Positions 28,500-39,500 of a DNA stretch of 46,440 bases are shown here, piece after piece. The notes under the pieces are model-generated. The model made no database searches. It saw only the letters and a program-made list of their open reading frames with translations, and was not told where the DNA came from. Each line of letters opens with the position of its first letter. Position 1 is the stretch's first letter. The stretch is from Coemansia sp. RSA 1804. Lineage: Eukaryota > Kickxellomycota > Kickxellomycetes > Kickxellales > Kickxellaceae. A program made the position numbers and the translations under genes. The stretch lies in assembly GCA_027578815.1 (NCBI GenBank), contig JANBTH010000045.1:1-46440 (forward strand), read 5' to 3'.

Positions 28500-28600
28500 T
28501 TATTTTGACAGATATGTCGCTAAATCGCTAATATAAATGCTTCTTAGGTGTGGGTATTTACTCTTTTCCATTTGAATTATTGTATGATTCTGCTTTCAAC
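28500..28600 (-). pseudogene. Detached 3' remnant of F-box-like copy D
   Basis: On the minus strand this segment reads IIQMEKSKYPHLRSIYISDLA, matching the C-terminal IIQKYKNEYPHLQHVSLSD and IIQKHKNKYPHLGSICLSD of copies C and E. Upstream of it only the short inverted-repeat element separates it from the truncated frame of copy D. About 67 residues of the family sequence are missing between the two parts. It cannot be reached by the copy D frame, which stops inside the element. Confidence 0.75.
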
Positions 28601-28756
28601 AATCCTGGTTGGCCGGCAGGCCAATTTGCAAGGATGGAGTACCTACCCTATTTTCTCTCTCTTTTTTTACATTCTAATGACGATAAAGCGTAATGCTAAA
28701 AGAATTCTAACCGGACACCTCATCCTTGCAGGTTGGTCTTTGGCCAGCCCGTATTT
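28601..28756. mobile_element. Short MITE-like element with imperfect terminal inverted repeats
   Basis: The left end (from about 28607, GGTTGGCCGGCAGGCCAA then TTTGCAAGGATG) and the reverse complement of the right end (GGCTGGCCAAAGACCAA then CCTGCAAGGATG) form inverted repeats of about 26-30 bases. They include an exact 10-mer TGCAAGGATG and a shared TGGCC. The interval is about 150 bp with no coding capacity. It interrupts copy D exactly where the family homology stops on each side (after LTPTN on one side, before IIQ... on the other). Target-site duplications are not clear, and some family sequence is lost, so insertion with deletion is the simplest reading. The short size and missing TSD leave real doubt. 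Confidence 0.5.
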
Positions 28757-30069
28757 GTTGGGGTTAGAGATACATTCAAAGGAAGCAAATGTGGGGTGTA
28801 TTCCAATGTCTTTTTTGCTGTTTCTATATATTCACATTCGGCTAGTCTAATAGTAGATAGGCTTGACGTATTGGCTGCTTGATATGCTAGGTTGAATTTA
28901 TAGCCAAACGTGGTAAGCAGCACTGTCTCTTTGGCACCATGATATCTTTTAATAAACTTTTTGGTTATATCATTTTTGTATGCTTCTGTCAAATTTCCTT
29001 CATCCATAGGGGGTTCAAATAATGTGCGCAATACAAGTTTGTCAACTATTGGCAACTTATCATTGCGTTTCAACATTGCTCTTAAGCTTCTAAATGTCAT
29101 TTTAAGTGTAACTAATCTGACAGCCTTGGGAAAGACACAGCTTTCAATAAATTTGGAATTTGCTGGAAGCTGCACTATATGCAATTCCTCTAGACGTGGA
29201 AACTGGAGCTGATATTTGGATTTGAGCATTTCAGATCTGTTGTCAATATCCGACTCAAAAGATAAGTATAGATGTTGTAGACCAGAAAACTCTATAACTT
29301 GTGAATTGCCACCGTTGTCACTGGATTTAAAACAATCCCATATAAAGTTGATAGGAATTCTGTGTAGATTTAAATGCACTAGAGATGAAGGAAGAATGCA
29401 TAGCATGTTGTATGAACGCTGATAGTTACTTAGCCCTATATCGAGCAAAGTTAGGTTGTTTGGATTCCATAATTGTGGCAATGTAATTACATCCCCCATC
29501 TTAAGTGAATCAAGCTGATGCGCATAAGCTCCTATTAACGTTCCATGGATTTGTTCAGAAATATTTTCTGGCTCCCAACATTGTAAGGATAGGTTTTTGA
29601 CATTTGGCATTACTTTAAAAAACATTTTTCCTAACTGAGATATGCTTTCAATAACGTTATCTTTGTTATTATTGTCTTCAATCCAATCATCGCTTTCTTG
29701 ATGGATAGATAAAATTGTATAGAGCCTATCCTTGTGCTGCGCCATCATTTTACACACGTTTTTATAGAACATCACAACATTTGTTTCAGAAAACGTGCTT
29801 ATAATGAGGGTACGTATGTGTTTATGTGCATGCCCCGCACACACAATTGGCATATTGGAAACAAAATTTAACTGATTGTGCTTGTTAGCAGTAGATCTTT
29901 CAATTAATACCGTCTTGTAGACAATAGGAGAAGCAATATTACGCCAGCGTCGGTTCACATGAAGCAAGGGCAGTGTTGTTTTCCATTGAAATAACTTTTC
30001 AGACATATCTTTTGCTATGACATCCAGTATCATAAAAAGAATATCATGATTCAGCTGTTCAAAATGCAT
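28720..30069 (-). CDS. F-box-like family member D, truncated by an insertion
   Basis: The 449-aa frame is the closest relative of copy C (MHFEQLNHDILFMILDVIAKDMSEKLFQWK). It shares the F-box-like start, the TNVVMFYKNV block and the leucine-rich body. Homology ends abruptly at NVSLTPTN, where copy C continues GFQHGDMNSL. The last ten codons (TGWPKTNLQG) are encoded by the inverted-repeat element, followed by its stop. About 70 family residues are thus missing, and the very 3' end survives as a detached remnant at 28500-28600. The remaining frame has no internal stop, so the truncation may be recent or the shortened protein may still be made. Confidence 0.65.
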   Translation of the reverse strand: MHFEQLNHDILFMILDVIAKDMSEKLFQWKTTLPLLHVNRRWRNIASPIVYKTVLIERSTANKHNQLNFVSNMPIVCAGHAHKHIRTLIISTFSETNVVMFYKNVCKMMAQHKDRLYTILSIHQESDDWIEDNNNKDNVIESISQLGKMFFKVMPNVKNLSLQCWEPENISEQIHGTLIGAYAHQLDSLKMGDVITLPQLWNPNNLTLLDIGLSNYQRSYNMLCILPSSLVHLNLHRIPINFIWDCFKSSDNGGNSQVIEFSGLQHLYLSFESDIDNRSEMLKSKYQLQFPRLEELHIVQLPANSKFIESCVFPKAVRLVTLKMTFRSLRAMLKRNDKLPIVDKLVLRTLFEPPMDEGNLTEAYKNDITKKFIKRYHGAKETVLLTTFGYKFNLAYQAANTSSLSTIRLAECEYIETAKKTLEYTPHLLPLNVSLTPTNTGWPKTNLQG

Positions 30070-30404
30070 GGTTTGAATAAGAAAAATTGTATTTGTTGAT
30101 GTATAAGCAATTCAAAATTGAAAGTAAAAACTTGATTACAGAAGAAAGAGATGGTTTGTTCTGAACACTTGTCCAACCTCTACATTAGCCTTTTATTGAA
30201 ACCTTTATTTATATCTGTTTTCTTTAAAAACAAAAACAATGATTATACAAAGAGAACAGACACGGATCTATATTAATATTCAACAAAAATGAGTCATCGG
30301 TTAATTATATGCTATTGATATATAAAGAACAGAAAATAACACAAAGAAAAAATGAGAAATGTGATAAAAATATGGAAATTACGTTATTTCGACAGATGTG
30401 CCAC
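30070..30404. repeat. Duplicated spacer, upstream of copy D
   Basis: This spacer is homologous to 28211-28499, as described there, with many small substitutions and indels. It is A/T-rich and contains no gene. The end of copy E reads into the repeated block. Confidence 0.75.
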
Positions 30405-31988
30405 TTAATCACTAAGACAAATGCTTCCAAGGTGTGGGTATTTATTTTTGTGCTTTTGAATTATCGCATCAATTTGTTTCAAATAATAGTCATGCACTCT
30501 TATTTTTCTTAATGAGGGAATGCGAAGAACCAGATAATGTGTAAATGAGACAAACTTTGCGTCAATATCACCACTAGGCCACGCCAGATACAAATTCAGG
30601 TTTTTTATCTTTGTATCAAACACATCATTCAAATTTGTTGGCAATCTACCAATATCGATATCAGCATCTTGAAATGCTTTACTTGGAATAAGAATTACTT
30701 CTAAAAATCTCAGATAAGGCGCATTTTTTATTGCGTCCACCACTGTTTTTATAGACTCACATGTGCTCATATAAATAGCAGATAGCCTCGACAATCTTCC
30801 AACATGACGGTCTACGTAGAACTCGTCGCTGCTGCCGTAGTGTAGTATAGTTTCTTTGCAGCCATGGTATTTCTCGATAAAGTTGTTAATTGATCTATTT
30901 TCTTTTGATGAGCTAATTACTATGTCTCCAATAATGTCAGACGCTGAATGCAGAACCAGCCTTTCTGTCTTTGGTAGAGCCTTATTGTGTTTCAGCATTG
31001 ATGCGTTAATGGTGGACGATCCATTAAATACAACTGTATCTATAGATTGCGGGAAAACGCAGTTTTCTATAAACCTGATGTCAGTTGGCATATAGTCTAT
31101 ATAGAAAACCATGAGTTTAGGAAAATGCAACGTGTATCCGCGCTTTGATGGCGCAGGCTCGTCATAACCATCCAACCTAAACCACACGCGCAGAGTTTTC
31201 AAGCGTGTAAACTCTATAGTCTGCAAGTCACAATCATTGTCACCACCAAAACAACCCCACAAAAAGGTGTGAGGAATCATATTCAGCTTTAGATCAACCA
31301 AGGAAGCAGCAGATATACGCAGTATATGGTTCATATTCTCATATTCAATTAGTCCCACGTTTAGTGACGTCAACTGAGTTAAACTATGTGACTGCTGCAA
31401 TGCAGTGATGTCTTTCATTTCCAGCGTACCAAGCTGGTCTGCATAGATACTTATTAGCATTTCATATACGTGCTCTGTGATATGTCCCAACTCCCATTTG
31501 TTTAGGGATAAATTTTTAATGTTCGGCATTGTATGCCTCAGTATCTTTTTTAACCGGGACACAAGTCTAGCCTCCTGTATGCAATCGGCGTCGTACTCTC
31601 TCCAAGATGTATTTTCTAGGTAGATAGATACGGTTTTGTAGAGTTTATCCTTGTATTGCAAAAGTAACATGCTTAAGCAGTTGTAGAACCACACAACATT
31701 TGTCTCAAAAGACGTCTTAATAGTAAGCTTTCTTATATACCTGTAGAAATTGCTTGTGCAAACAAACGATAGATTAGTGGCAATGTTTTGCTGTTCACAA
31801 CTGTCTGTGTCCGCAACTTCAATAAACGCGTTCTTGCAGACAAACGGACAAGCGAGTGACCGCCACCGCTTGTTAACATGGAGAAGAGGTATGGTTGTCT
31901 TCCAGCTGCTTATTGTTTTAGACGCATTCTGCTCAATGTTGCGCAGTATCATAGAAAACGTGTCGCTATCTAGCTGTTCAAAGTGCAT
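30405..31988 (-). CDS. F-box-like/leucine-rich family member E, full length
   Basis: The 527-aa product is the second complete copy. It begins MHFEQLDSDTFSMILRNIEQNASK with LLHVNKRWRSLACPFVCKN (F-box-like, 1-52), has FETNVVWFYNCLSMLLLQYKDKLY, the leucine-rich body (LTSLNVGLIEYENMNHILRISAASLVDLKLN) and ENCVFPQSIDTVVF. It ends LVLRIPSLRKIRVHDYYLKQIDAIIQKHKNKYPHLGSICLSD. It is more distant from C and D than these are from each other, and in parts closer to copy A (RRLACPLVYKT, and the reading TVYLDGC versus AIYMSTC). The region is A/T-rich. It diverges from the TMEM70-like gene, with 631 bp between starts. The role is inferred only from the F-box-like start. Confidence 0.75.
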   Translation of the reverse strand: MHFEQLDSDTFSMILRNIEQNASKTISSWKTTIPLLHVNKRWRSLACPFVCKNAFIEVADTDSCEQQNIATNLSFVCTSNFYRYIRKLTIKTSFETNVVWFYNCLSMLLLQYKDKLYKTVSIYLENTSWREYDADCIQEARLVSRLKKILRHTMPNIKNLSLNKWELGHITEHVYEMLISIYADQLGTLEMKDITALQQSHSLTQLTSLNVGLIEYENMNHILRISAASLVDLKLNMIPHTFLWGCFGGDNDCDLQTIEFTRLKTLRVWFRLDGYDEPAPSKRGYTLHFPKLMVFYIDYMPTDIRFIENCVFPQSIDTVVFNGSSTINASMLKHNKALPKTERLVLHSASDIIGDIVISSSKENRSINNFIEKYHGCKETILHYGSSDEFYVDRHVGRLSRLSAIYMSTCESIKTVVDAIKNAPYLRFLEVILIPSKAFQDADIDIGRLPTNLNDVFDTKIKNLNLYLAWPSGDIDAKFVSFTHYLVLRIPSLRKIRVHDYYLKQIDAIIQKHKNKYPHLGSICLSD

Positions 31989-32619
31989 ATTGTAAAAGAA
32001 AATAATAGCTCGAGTTGGTTGAAAAAGAAAAATGAAAAAGTTAGTTTATCTACACATGAAGATAGTTGAGGAGGATAAGATGTTTTATATTATATTATAT
32101 TAGGATTGCCTAAATTAATAGGATATAGATGATAGAGCTTTTTTGATTATTTTCTTTCTTTAATAAGATTTTTTTTGCTGGCCGGCAAGAAAAAAGGATA
32201 TTCAGGAAATGGAATAACAATCCATTTTCATATTGTATCTTTGTTCATTAATATGATATTGAATATTGTATGTATATTATTCTTCAGTCGGATACGAAAC
32301 CATCGCTTTTTAATTCCGAAATACCGTGTCTGCCAGCCTGACAAGTATATCCGTATCAGGGAAGTTTCGTGATGCCTAATTATTTCTTTTTGTTCTCTCT
32401 TTCAAACATGAAAAAATACGCCAGATTTCGGCGTTGAATGATTTGATCACAGATTAGCTGATAAGAGAAGGGGAAAAAAGATGTTTACATATCGTTCATA
32501 AAACCTACTCTAGCTCAACCGGTCCATCCACTTTTCATGCATTCCTATTCCCTATTCTTATTGTGCTCCTCCAATTATATACAAAGTGGACTAATTAGTG
32601 GCAATAAAAATAAGAGCTA
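31989..32619. other. Divergent A/T-rich region between copy E and the TMEM70-like gene
   Basis: No gene is recognised. The 9-mer TGGCCGGCA of the element at 28601-28756 recurs at 32177-32185 (GCTGGCCGGCAAG), and CTGCCAGCC at 32331-32339 is a weak inverted partner about 150 bp away. This could be an older, decayed relative of that element, but the evidence is thin. A TATATAC lies about 50 bp before the TMEM70-like ATG. Confidence 0.45.
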
Positions 32620-33402
32620 ATGAGAATGAACAACGTACACAAGGTTATTCGGCCGCTGTTCCCCCGTTCTCTGACAACAAACATCCTCCCTTCAGCCCGC
32701 CATTTTATATCAAAAAGCAAGGGAGCCGAGAAGCACGCTGTTCTGCAGCGCAACTTGAGCACCAACCAGGATAACCACCAACAATGTTATAAGGTTATCC
32801 CAGTGTATGACGGAACGCTAGCCAAGGCAGCGCGCATAATGAAACTAGCATCAATAGCATCATTTGTCGGTGCATCGGCAGCCGTTCCGTTCTTCTTTGC
32901 GGGTGAAAGCGAGGTACCGGTACCGGCACGTGCGATCCTCGCAGCAACCACGATGGGAATGACAGGATCGTCGACGGCGCTGGCGGCGTGGGCGATCAAG
33001 CCGTATGTTACCCGGATGCACGTAGTAGCAGCAGAATCGGCTGCTGGCCAAGATGGTGGCAATGGAAATAGTGATGGTACAGTGGATATACTTCCCGATA
33101 CGCCGCTACTCGTCGAAACATTCACGTTTCTAGGCAGTCCGTTTACTCGGCTGGTGTTTCCGGAGCAGCTGGCGCCAGCGAGCATACCACTGACTTCGTG
33201 GACGGTGCAACAGCCGTCCGAGTCGCTTGTGGCCAAGGCAGACAAAATCCTCACCCACATTAATGGATCCCGCGCAAAGGGGAAGCAGATGGTTCATTTG
33301 GCGCAGAACGGTGACAGACTCTATGTGCATGCACAGCAGGGGATAATTAGCGAAACCATGCGGAGGATCGTTGCGGCGGCGCCATGTCAGCAGCAGCAAT
33401 GA
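32620..33402 (+). CDS. TMEM70/TMEM186-like mitochondrial inner-membrane protein
   Basis: The 260-aa product has a basic N-terminus free of acidic residues until about residue 37 (VIRPLFPRSLTT, ARHFISKSKG), as expected of a mitochondrial presequence. Then comes the family core: IPVYDGTLAKAARIMKLASIASFVGASAAVPFFF with a first hydrophobic helix (about 74-94), a second helix (about 104-124) and AIKPYVTRM, which matches the conserved K-(P/R)-Y-V after helix two. Human TMEM70 and its relatives assist assembly of ATP synthase and complex I. A Gly/Asn linker and an alpha/beta-looking C-terminal domain follow (ETFTFLGSPFTRLVFPEQ). Either ATG at 32620 or 32626 could be used. AATAAA at 33429-33434 is a likely polyadenylation signal. 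It converges with the IRA gene. Confidence 0.75.
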   Translation: MRMNNVHKVIRPLFPRSLTTNILPSARHFISKSKGAEKHAVLQRNLSTNQDNHQQCYKVIPVYDGTLAKAARIMKLASIASFVGASAAVPFFFAGESEVPVPARAILAATTMGMTGSSTALAAWAIKPYVTRMHVVAAESAAGQDGGNGNSDGTVDILPDTPLLVETFTFLGSPFTRLVFPEQLAPASIPLTSWTVQQPSESLVAKADKILTHINGSRAKGKQMVHLAQNGDRLYVHAQQGIISETMRRIVAAAPCQQQQ

Positions 33403-33528
33403 ATCGACGGTTATAGTCACAACATCATAATAAAAGCATTATAGTGATGATAATAGCAATAGAAAAGCAGACAAGAAAACGGAAGCAAAAAAAAGAAAAA
33501 GAAAAGGTGAAAAATGACTCTATCTCGC

Positions 33529-36500
33529 TCACAGCATCTGGTCAACAACCAGACTAGTGAGCTCGGCTAGCTCGCGCCACTGGGCCATGTTGCCGTCAAA
33601 TGCAATGACACGACCAAACCCGCCAAACCCGATGCGCGCAAGATAGTCTTTGTGCGCAGGGACCATGCTACGATCAAAGGACGATCCATGGCTGCTGTTG
33701 TGGTTGTTGTTGTTATGGCCATGCTGGTTGTTCATGCCGGAGACCGAGTGCGAGGACGACCGGCGGCTCAGCATACTCATGGTCTCGTGTGAGCGTGTCG
33801 AGTTAAGCGCATGTGTCCTGTCCGACGAATCGTCACGGCCGCGCGCAGGCGGTGCGTTGGACACGCGATGCGAAGCAGCGGTACCGGATACAGCTCCCGC
33901 TACAGCTCCGACGGACTTGCGCGTATTGGTGGTGGTAGCGGCCACTGCTTCCACGGTCAGGCCGTGGGCAACGTCGGCGAGATTAGCAGTTCCAGTGCCG
34001 GGATGCAACAGACTCTGCTGCTGGATAAACACATCGGGATCAAAGTGCGGGCGCGTAATAGCGAGACGCACCATGACATCGTGCAGCTTGTGTGTAAGCT
34101 TGGAGCCGCTGGCGCCGTAGGAGCCGCCGTGGATGGTGCTTGACATAATGGGTGCCAGTGACTCCATCACCAGGAGACTCATCGTGGCATCGACCCACGC
34201 GATATTGGACGCCAGCAGACTGTACAGAATCATCGTCTCCTGCTCCGCGCGCGGCTTGTGCATCATAGCGGCCACTACCGACGGATACAGAATGTAGTCA
34301 GACTGGCACTTGCGCTCAATATCCATCTTGTGAGTCTGTTCCAGCAACCGCACATATCCGCCGCGCTCGATGCTGGCCTTAGTTTCAGCCGACACCGCGT
34401 AGCCTGCCGTCACAAACACGTGCACAAGCTCCTTGCGCACGCTGGCGGTGGGGATAATCAGGATCAGGTAAGGAAGGATCAGATCGTACTTGCGCTCAGG
34501 GTCCGACGTATCAGCCTGCTGCCAGCGACGGCACGAGGCGGCCACGCCAATGATCTGCAGAACAACTTCGTACGCTTCATCTTTTGTCGTCATATCCTCA
34601 AGCCCGCGCAGCAACAAAAGCGAAAGAGAGACAGCAAACGAGTACCGGAAACTGATTCCGACGGCTGCATCGATTTGGTCGCACGCCTTCTCTACGGCAA
34701 CACGCGCCGACATCAGGAAGTGCTGCAATCCATCGCCATTCTCCGGTAGGAATGCACCGCATGCGTCGAGAGTGCGAATAATCTTGGACACGAGTGACAA
34801 CCCGACACGGTACAACGGGAGATGGCCAATCTGCATCACTGCCACGCCGACCCAGAACAATGATGCAAGGTACGACGAGTCCGGTGGCAGGTTACCAACC
34901 ATGTTGACCAGACACAGAAGCACAGACACCGGCAATGACTCGTCAGTCTCGCCAAAAGACGCCAGTGCACCACGCAGCGTCGCCAGCGTCTGGTACAACA
35001 GATCGTCGTCAACCTCATCGTGTGCGGTCAGCTTGCCAAGCAGCACGAATGCGCGCGGCTGCACCGCAGGGCTGAAGACAAACGTTGATGCCGTCACCAG
35101 AGTAGTCCACCGCGCCCGCCACGCGTTGCCTCGTCCGCCGGTGGCAAACGCTGGGTTATCCATTATGCGCAAGAAGATGTTGGCCACGCGGTCGACACTC
35201 GCAAGTGCTTCACGCGCAGACTCGCCTTGTGCATGAGCCGGCGTTGGAGAATGAGCCGAAGATGAGCCGCCGCCGCCTCCCAGCTCGTCCTTGAACTCCA
35301 TCAGCGCCTCCGGATTGAGCGTCGACGCTGCGCCGCCGCGCGTGTACGACGACGCAATAAACGTCACTGCGCTCGTTGACTTTGCACGCAATCCAAAGCT
35401 GAACTTTGTGCGTGGTTGGATCAGCTCCGCCAACTGCTGCGCCAGCTGCGCATATGGCGACAATAGAAGACTGCCACCCTGGCCGACTTCATCTGCTGCA
35501 CCTGTCGTTCCCGACTCTCCTGACTTTTTCTCCTTCAGCTGTCGCACTGGGTTACCTGCAAAGCTGTTGGCACCCGTAATGGCCGCCGAAAATGTCGGAT
35601 CAATAATTGCGCCATTGCACTGCGTAAGCGCCAGACTGTGCACCACATGCATCACGATTCCGTGCAGTGTCGCATGGATCAACCCAGGCCCTGCCTTCAC
35701 CAGCATGCAGGTCACAAACGCAACATCGGGGAGGTAATCGTCTGCAAAGTTGCTGTTGGAGAAACTCATAGTCAGAAGCAACCGCATGTACACGGCAATT
35801 TCGGGCCACAATGGGTGAGCGGCGATATCAAGCACGCTCGGCGCGCATGTTTGGGCCACCAGCTTGCGCAACCGCACGATTAGCTTGTTATACCGTGGGT
35901 TCTTACCTGCAACCGTTGCCAGCACATCAGCAATCAATTCGGTTTCAACCGTCAAGGCGCCGTACTCCAGTGCTACAGACACAAGGATCTCCAGAACGAT
36001 GTCAGTCAGCTCTTCAACACGCGCGACAAGCGCCCATACGTGCTCCTTGAAATGCATGTACATCGTCGGTTCCTTTAAGTGCAGACGGATCAGACTGCGC
36101 ACGATATCCTGGGTGCGACTCAGGGCATCGGGGGTCGCCACTGTGTCGTGCGTGAACTGGCCCAAGCACAGCAGCCATGGCTGGATGTAATGCAGAATCC
36201 AGGGCTTCATGTTCTGCGCAGTCTTTGTGAACGCAAGCAACGCCTCTGCCAACAACTCAAGTGTCATATCGGGAGCACTCGCACTAAGTCGTGTGCAGAT
36301 ACGGAACACGAATTGGAGCGGGTTGGGTGGGAGACACAAGTCAGTAGCAAAAGCAAGCTCATGCCCGACATCCAAATTAAAGGTTGCTACCACCGATATC
36401 AGCATCCGGTACGCCGATATCCTAAGCGTTGCGTTCTCCGATCCTGTGTTCAGAAGCGCTACATTTAGCAGCGTTCCCGGCACGTCTGCTGGCCGAATCG

Positions 36501-39500
36501 CGCGCTCCTGTACCGTAGGTGCGTTCGGGTGGTTTGTGTACCGCGCACGTGCGCTGCGAATCGCCTTGTACAGAAGCTCCCACTTGGGGCTCGAGAACGT
36601 GATGGGTGCAGTAGCTGCGTCAAACTGAATCACCACCAACTGCTGCTGCTGATCGCTGCTCTTTGGATCAACCCGGTCACTCTCCGAGCCGCGGCTCGCT
36701 GTGCGATGCAGTGCGGCCCGTGCACTACGCCCAGACTCCGTCTCATCGCCAGCTGCTGTTGGGAACTCGTGGTTCGCAACCAGTTGCAGGTCCGTTATCT
36801 CCGTCACGTGATACACGTCATTAAAGTACGTGCTAAGCGTGAAGATCTCCTGCCTCCGCAGGGCTGTAATCTGCACAGCTTCCGGTGTCACCTTGACCAT
36901 ACAGGGGAGCGGCGTATGAGCACGCGACACGCGAGCCACGGGCACAATGTTGACGCCTCCGTCGCTGTCAAGCGATACCGTGCCAGGTGGAAGATCTGCC
37001 TGTGGACTGACGAGGAACTCGTGCAGATCCGCCAGACTGTGCGGGAAGACTGAGCGTCGCGTCAACCGCGCAGGCAACGCCAGATCCGCCTGCTTGATGT
37101 ATTTGCGGAAATAGGTGTTGATGTTGTACCAATAGATCGCTTGTACGTTATTAAGAACAGTCTCGGGAATAATGCGACGGAGTTGCTTGAGCCATTGTCG
37201 CGGTACCTCGTTAGCCGGACCAAACTGCGTGAGATCAAAGAAGATCTCGAATCCTTTTGTGGCAATCGGTTCGAGCGTCCGTAGTACGTGAAGCATCACC
37301 GACTCCATGTCAAGGTATTGTACCTGCAACCGCCGCGCAATAATATAGATGACAGGACGTTTTTCGCGTGACAGTCCACCAATATAAAAGATAGCCTTCT
37401 TCGCAATCGCATCAGTACTGCGTCCCGCATCACGGCGCAGAATATCGTAGAACATGTCTTCGCTTCCGGCTGCTGATGTGGTGTTGACTGCCTCTGCAAC
37501 CACCGCAGTCGCCTTTGACAGCGCGTGAAGGTCCACGGGTGCTGGAGGCGGACCCAGCTGCCGCATGATATATGAAACTTGCGTAAACAGGTTTTCAGTT
37601 GCCGTGATCTCGCCGGTGGTACCGGATGCTATAGCTGCCGGTGCGGAAGCCGCTGATGATGAGCCATTGGCGTCCTTCTTTTGGCTGGTGGACGTCAATG
37701 GCGTTATCCCAGCACTAACAGGTGAGGCAGCAGAGCCATTTGCAGCACCTGAACCTCCGCTAACAGGAGAAGAAGCCGATGCTCCTGCGGCTGCTGCGGC
37801 TGCGGCTGCTGCAGCACGCGCATTGGTGCTCTTGCGCTTCTCGCTAGGCTTAGGCTGCACGTGCAAACGGACCATAGGCTCACGAGCCAAATAGGTGTCA
37901 AGACGATCCAGATGGTCAAAGATAAACCTCTGCACTGTGACAAAGTCCTTTGTTCCGACGCCCGTCAAGTCCGACTGCGGCGACTCAACATCAACCTCAG
38001 ACCCCGTAGTCGTAGCAGTCACCCCGTACTCGGTGCTCGGACGACCAATGGGAGGCACCACGCTACTGTTTCCGGTACTAGACGCAATACTCCGAGCAGT
38101 ACCTTCAAACATCGATTCGGCCTCATCTGTCAGCTCGGCAATCTCCGACAAAAAGTTCATGGTACGCGTACGGTTTTCCGAAATAAACTTGTTCAGCGGA
38201 ACCATGTACGTCTCCTTGTTGCCAAACAAAATATCGTTGGCCAAGTTATGCGTAATCTTTGTGCATAGCAAGAGACCACGGCGCACCTCGGGGTTGGTTA
38301 TCTGTGCGCAGATGCCGTGAGAGTCGGGAGCAACCATCGCAGGACACAGGAACCGTAGGAACACAAATCCGCCTACCGCCGTGTAGCCAGCATCTGGGAA
38401 TCGCGTGATTACAATACGGTAGATTAGGTTACAGATCCAACGCAGCGTACTTGGGAGCGTGTGCACAGACCCAACAATCGCATCAATCACAAGCGAGCAC
38501 AGCCGCTCGACATTCTTCAGATTGCGATCACGGTCCGCCGATTCGGCCATCTTGTTTGGATTGAGTTCGAAAGTCAGCGTGCCCGGTGGCTGCGCTAGAA
38601 GCTTTCGAATAGCAGGACCGAGCGTTGATTTGAGGTACGCTTCGCCGTGCAGTTTGGCGTGGTAAGACAGGAGTCGTGTAGCCAGACAGTTGCGGCGGAA
38701 CAACTCGGATGCAGAGTCCGTGCGTTCAAGCTCCACGGTGATGACACGCTCAAACAGGATACGCGTCTGGTTGCGGGATTCAAAGATATTAATAAGCGCC
38801 GCACCCAGCTCGTCAACATCCTGGACCTGGCAAAGTTCGTTGATCCCAAGCAGCAATTTGAGTCCCGGATCAATCAACGCCTCGATGAGTCGTGATTTCC
38901 AGTGCTCAGGAGTATCGCCACCAAGACTGTCAATGTCAATACCCTCATTAAGAATTGCTGTAAACATGTCTGTGAATAACGCGCGTAGCTTTGTGTCCTC
39001 GTGATAGATGATGGTTAGCGAGTACTGAAGACCAATCTCCAGGTTCGCAGCAAGCATGTTGGTCAGTGCCTTGATTGATATGTTGAGCAGCAGCTCTGCG
39101 TTCTGCGACAACTCGCGGTTGAACCGCTGGGAACCGTATGCTGTGGGCAGCGGCGGCACATTGCTTGATGAAGCTGAAGAAGGACCTGTGCTGTAGATAT
39201 TGCGAGCAATGTCGCGCCCTACCCCGACGTCTGAGGACGACGCGATAAAGCTCTCGCTGCGGTTCGAGCGGCTGCGGTTGAGCGACGCCGCGTTGTTGGC
39301 ATTCGCACCGCCTATGCCGCTGGCACTCGCGCTGTTGGCTGCTGCTGCGCTAAGTGCGACTGCTGTGGCCGAGCTCGTAGCATGGGCGCTGGTCATACTG
39401 CTGAACTCTTGGATCTCGACCATCCGGCACTGGCTCATGAAACGCACAAAAAAATCAAAGTACCGGCGGTATGCGCGACTACGTAGGGAACGCACGTCAG

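Noticed and set aside
32170..32345. Second copy of the MITE-like element before the TMEM70-like gene
   Set aside because: Only a 9-base core (TGGCCGGCA) and a weak inverted partner are shared, too little to call an element.
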